Assembly (NCBI RefSeq): GCF_009928525.1 | Contig: NZ_JAABOK010000025.1 | Span: forward strand, 1 to 64,000 | Length of the DNA stretch: 64,000 bases | From: Chitinophaga solisilvae | Lineage (GTDB): Bacteria; Bacteroidota; Bacteroidia; Chitinophagales; Chitinophagaceae | Direction: 5' to 3' | In this document: one piece after another, positions 62,762 to 64,000 of the stretch | Numbering within the stretch: the first letter of the stretch is position 1 | Layout: each line of letters opens with the position of its first letter | Position numbers and translations under genes: made by a program | The notes under the pieces: model-generated | What the model saw: the letters and a program-made list of their open reading frames with translations, nothing else | The model's database searches: none | What the model was told of the DNA's origin: nothing

Positions 62762-64000
62762 CTAGAACTGTACACTCATACCGAGCGTGATGGTTTTACG
62801 CACGGGATAACCGTCGTCGCTGTCTCTTCCCAGCCCTGTTACGTTTTCCGGGTTAGGCCCGCTGTATCTGGTGAACAGGAAAGGATTGGTAACGGTTACG
62901 TATGTACGCGCAGAGGTAATGCCCAGGCGTTTGGTTTTGTCCCGCGGGATGTTATACATCAGCGTGATATACTGAATCTTGAAGTAGGAACCGTCTTCTT
63001 CAAACAGGGTCTGGTCAACGCGGTAAGGACGTATTTTTCCATAACGTTCATAGTCATACGGATTCGGATACCTGGTACGGTCGCCGTTCTTTACCCAGTA
63101 ATCGTATTTATCCAGCGGCACTATTGCCTGCGGCCCTTTGGAATCCTTGCCCAGTGGGTCGGAGAGGCTCGCAAAACGCGCCTGTGCGGAGTTGTTGAGG
63201 ATAGAACGGACAGCGGTATAGGCGGCGGAAATATTCAGGGTCCACTGACCGTACTGCAGGTAGGATGTTAACCCTCCGTTGATGAGCGGCTGTGAGTTAC
63301 CGGCGTAGATGTAGTCTGCATCGCCGATGATGTAGTTACCGTCGAGATCCACCCAGCGGGGATCTCCGGCTTCCATATAAGTGAATACCTTACCATCCGG
63401 GGAGGCAACCATGATAGGTCTGCCGGTAGCCGGATCCGCCTGTACGCTGCCTGGTGTGGCATAGGCATCACGGGTATACAGCAATACATTGGTGAAGGCA
63501 TTGCGGCCCACACGGTAAAGAATGCTCTGGCGGTTGCTGGAATCATACTTCATATATTCCCGTGCGCCGTAAGGCAGGCGGGTCAGGTAGTCGCGGTTAA
63601 CGGCGCCGTTGAAGCCTATCGTCCAGCTCCATTTGTTCTGCTGCTGGATAGGGCGGTAAGTGAAGTTCCATTCAAAACCCAGGTTCATCAGCGAAGCCTC
63701 GCTGGTCTGCACGGTTTTAAAACCATTGACATCCGGCAGTCTCCATTCCATCACGCTGTTGTCCACCGTTTTCACATACGCGTCGAACTCCATGGTGAGC
63801 TTGCCTTTCCACAACCCGAGATCCAGCCCGCCGTTGAGCTGGGTGGTGGATACAGGTTTGAGGTTGGCATTCGGCAGCTTGTCGTAGTCGATACCACTCA
63901 CGGGCTTATCGTTATACCTTCTGCCATCGCGGTCGGTATAGGTGCCATAGGCATCGAATATGTTGCCCTGCGGCGTTACGTTACGGCCCCAGGAAGCACG
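62762..64000 (-). CDS. SusC/RagA-type TonB-dependent transporter, C-terminal part
   Basis: The last 413 residues of a SusC-type outer-membrane transporter. The reading frame stays open to the window edge (ASWGRNVTPQGNIFDAYGTY at the visible N-terminal end), so the signal peptide and plug domain lie outside. Barrel features include GLDLGLWKGKLTMEFDAYVK, SWTIGFNGAVNRDYL, DLDGNYIIGDADYIYAGNSQP (a conserved SusC turn) and the end TITLGMSVQF with a terminal Phe. It is the first visible gene of the second PUL operon. Confidence 0.93.
   Translation of the reverse strand, partial: RASWGRNVTPQGNIFDAYGTYTDRDGRRYNDKPVSGIDYDKLPNANLKPVSTTQLNGGLDLGLWKGKLTMEFDAYVKTVDNSVMEWRLPDVNGFKTVQTSEASLMNLGFEWNFTYRPIQQQNKWSWTIGFNGAVNRDYLTRLPYGAREYMKYDSSNRQSILYRVGRNAFTNVLLYTRDAYATPGSVQADPATGRPIMVASPDGKVFTYMEAGDPRWVDLDGNYIIGDADYIYAGNSQPLINGGLTSYLQYGQWTLNISAAYTAVRSILNNSAQARFASLSDPLGKDSKGPQAIVPLDKYDYWVKNGDRTRYPNPYDYERYGKIRPYRVDQTLFEEDGSYFKIQYITLMYNIPRDKTKRLGITSARTYVTVTNPFLFTRYSGPNPENVTGLGRDSDDGYPVRKTITLGMSVQF

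Overview
The window reads as a chromosomal segment from a Chitinophaga-like member of the Bacteroidota. Support comes from two SusC/SusD pairs, YaiO-type and TonB-type outer-membrane barrels, many lipoprotein signals, Bacteroidota-type promoters (TTG-N19-TAnnTTTG, best seen before the tetR gene), and protein families common in that group (DUF4838, DUF4983, DUF5008, DUF4175, TldD/TldE with Tat-like leaders). I saw no rRNA, tRNA, CRISPR array or transposase gene.

Layout. 1-350: a 117-bp element with inverted ends that contains a strong terminator, then the first large hairpin repeat. 348-2019: an RsbQ-like hydrolase followed by a GAF-PAS-like protein. 2020-7927 (minus): a signalling operon of CHASE3 hybrid histidine kinase, CheR, CheB and REC-histidine kinase, with no chemoreceptor. 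8300-17984 (plus): a candidate exopolysaccharide synthesis and export operon of response regulator, membrane HEAT protein, two GT2 synthases, a TPR protein fused to a YaiO barrel, and a DUF4838 glycosidase-like lipoprotein. 18094-25001: a TetR regulator and a TolC-MFP-RND efflux operon, with a shared palindrome at both promoter regions, then a small porin. 25148-29125: single genes, including a small protein with archaeo-eukaryotic primase motifs, an aldose-epimerase-like protein, an SDR, a monoglyceride-lipase-like hydrolase and a small membrane protein. 29256-35359: two tandem TldD/TldE pairs. 35541-42321: a MoxR/DUF58/BatA/DUF4175 operon, with a DUF4159 gene divergent from it. 43493-51013: an arabinose-type PUL (SusC, SusD, GalM, GH51). 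51351-52088: a VOC protein and a small secreted protein. 52133 to the right edge: a second SusC/SusD operon with a fasciclin protein, a DUF5008 propeller, an M60 peptidase and three phosphodiesterase-fold/LamG proteins, which suggests a glycoprotein target. The SusC gene runs off the window.

The most unusual signal is a family of nine large, near-perfect hairpin repeats (about 120-155 bp each) lying at gene ends between 124 and 51218. Their outer arms are built from a 7-bp unit (GAATTAC/GAATTGC). Their inner arms differ between copies, yet the two arms within a copy still match. One copy has a perfect 60-bp inverted repeat. Several copies supply the stop codon of a neighbouring gene, and two bracket the primase-like gene. 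No copy is seen after 51218.
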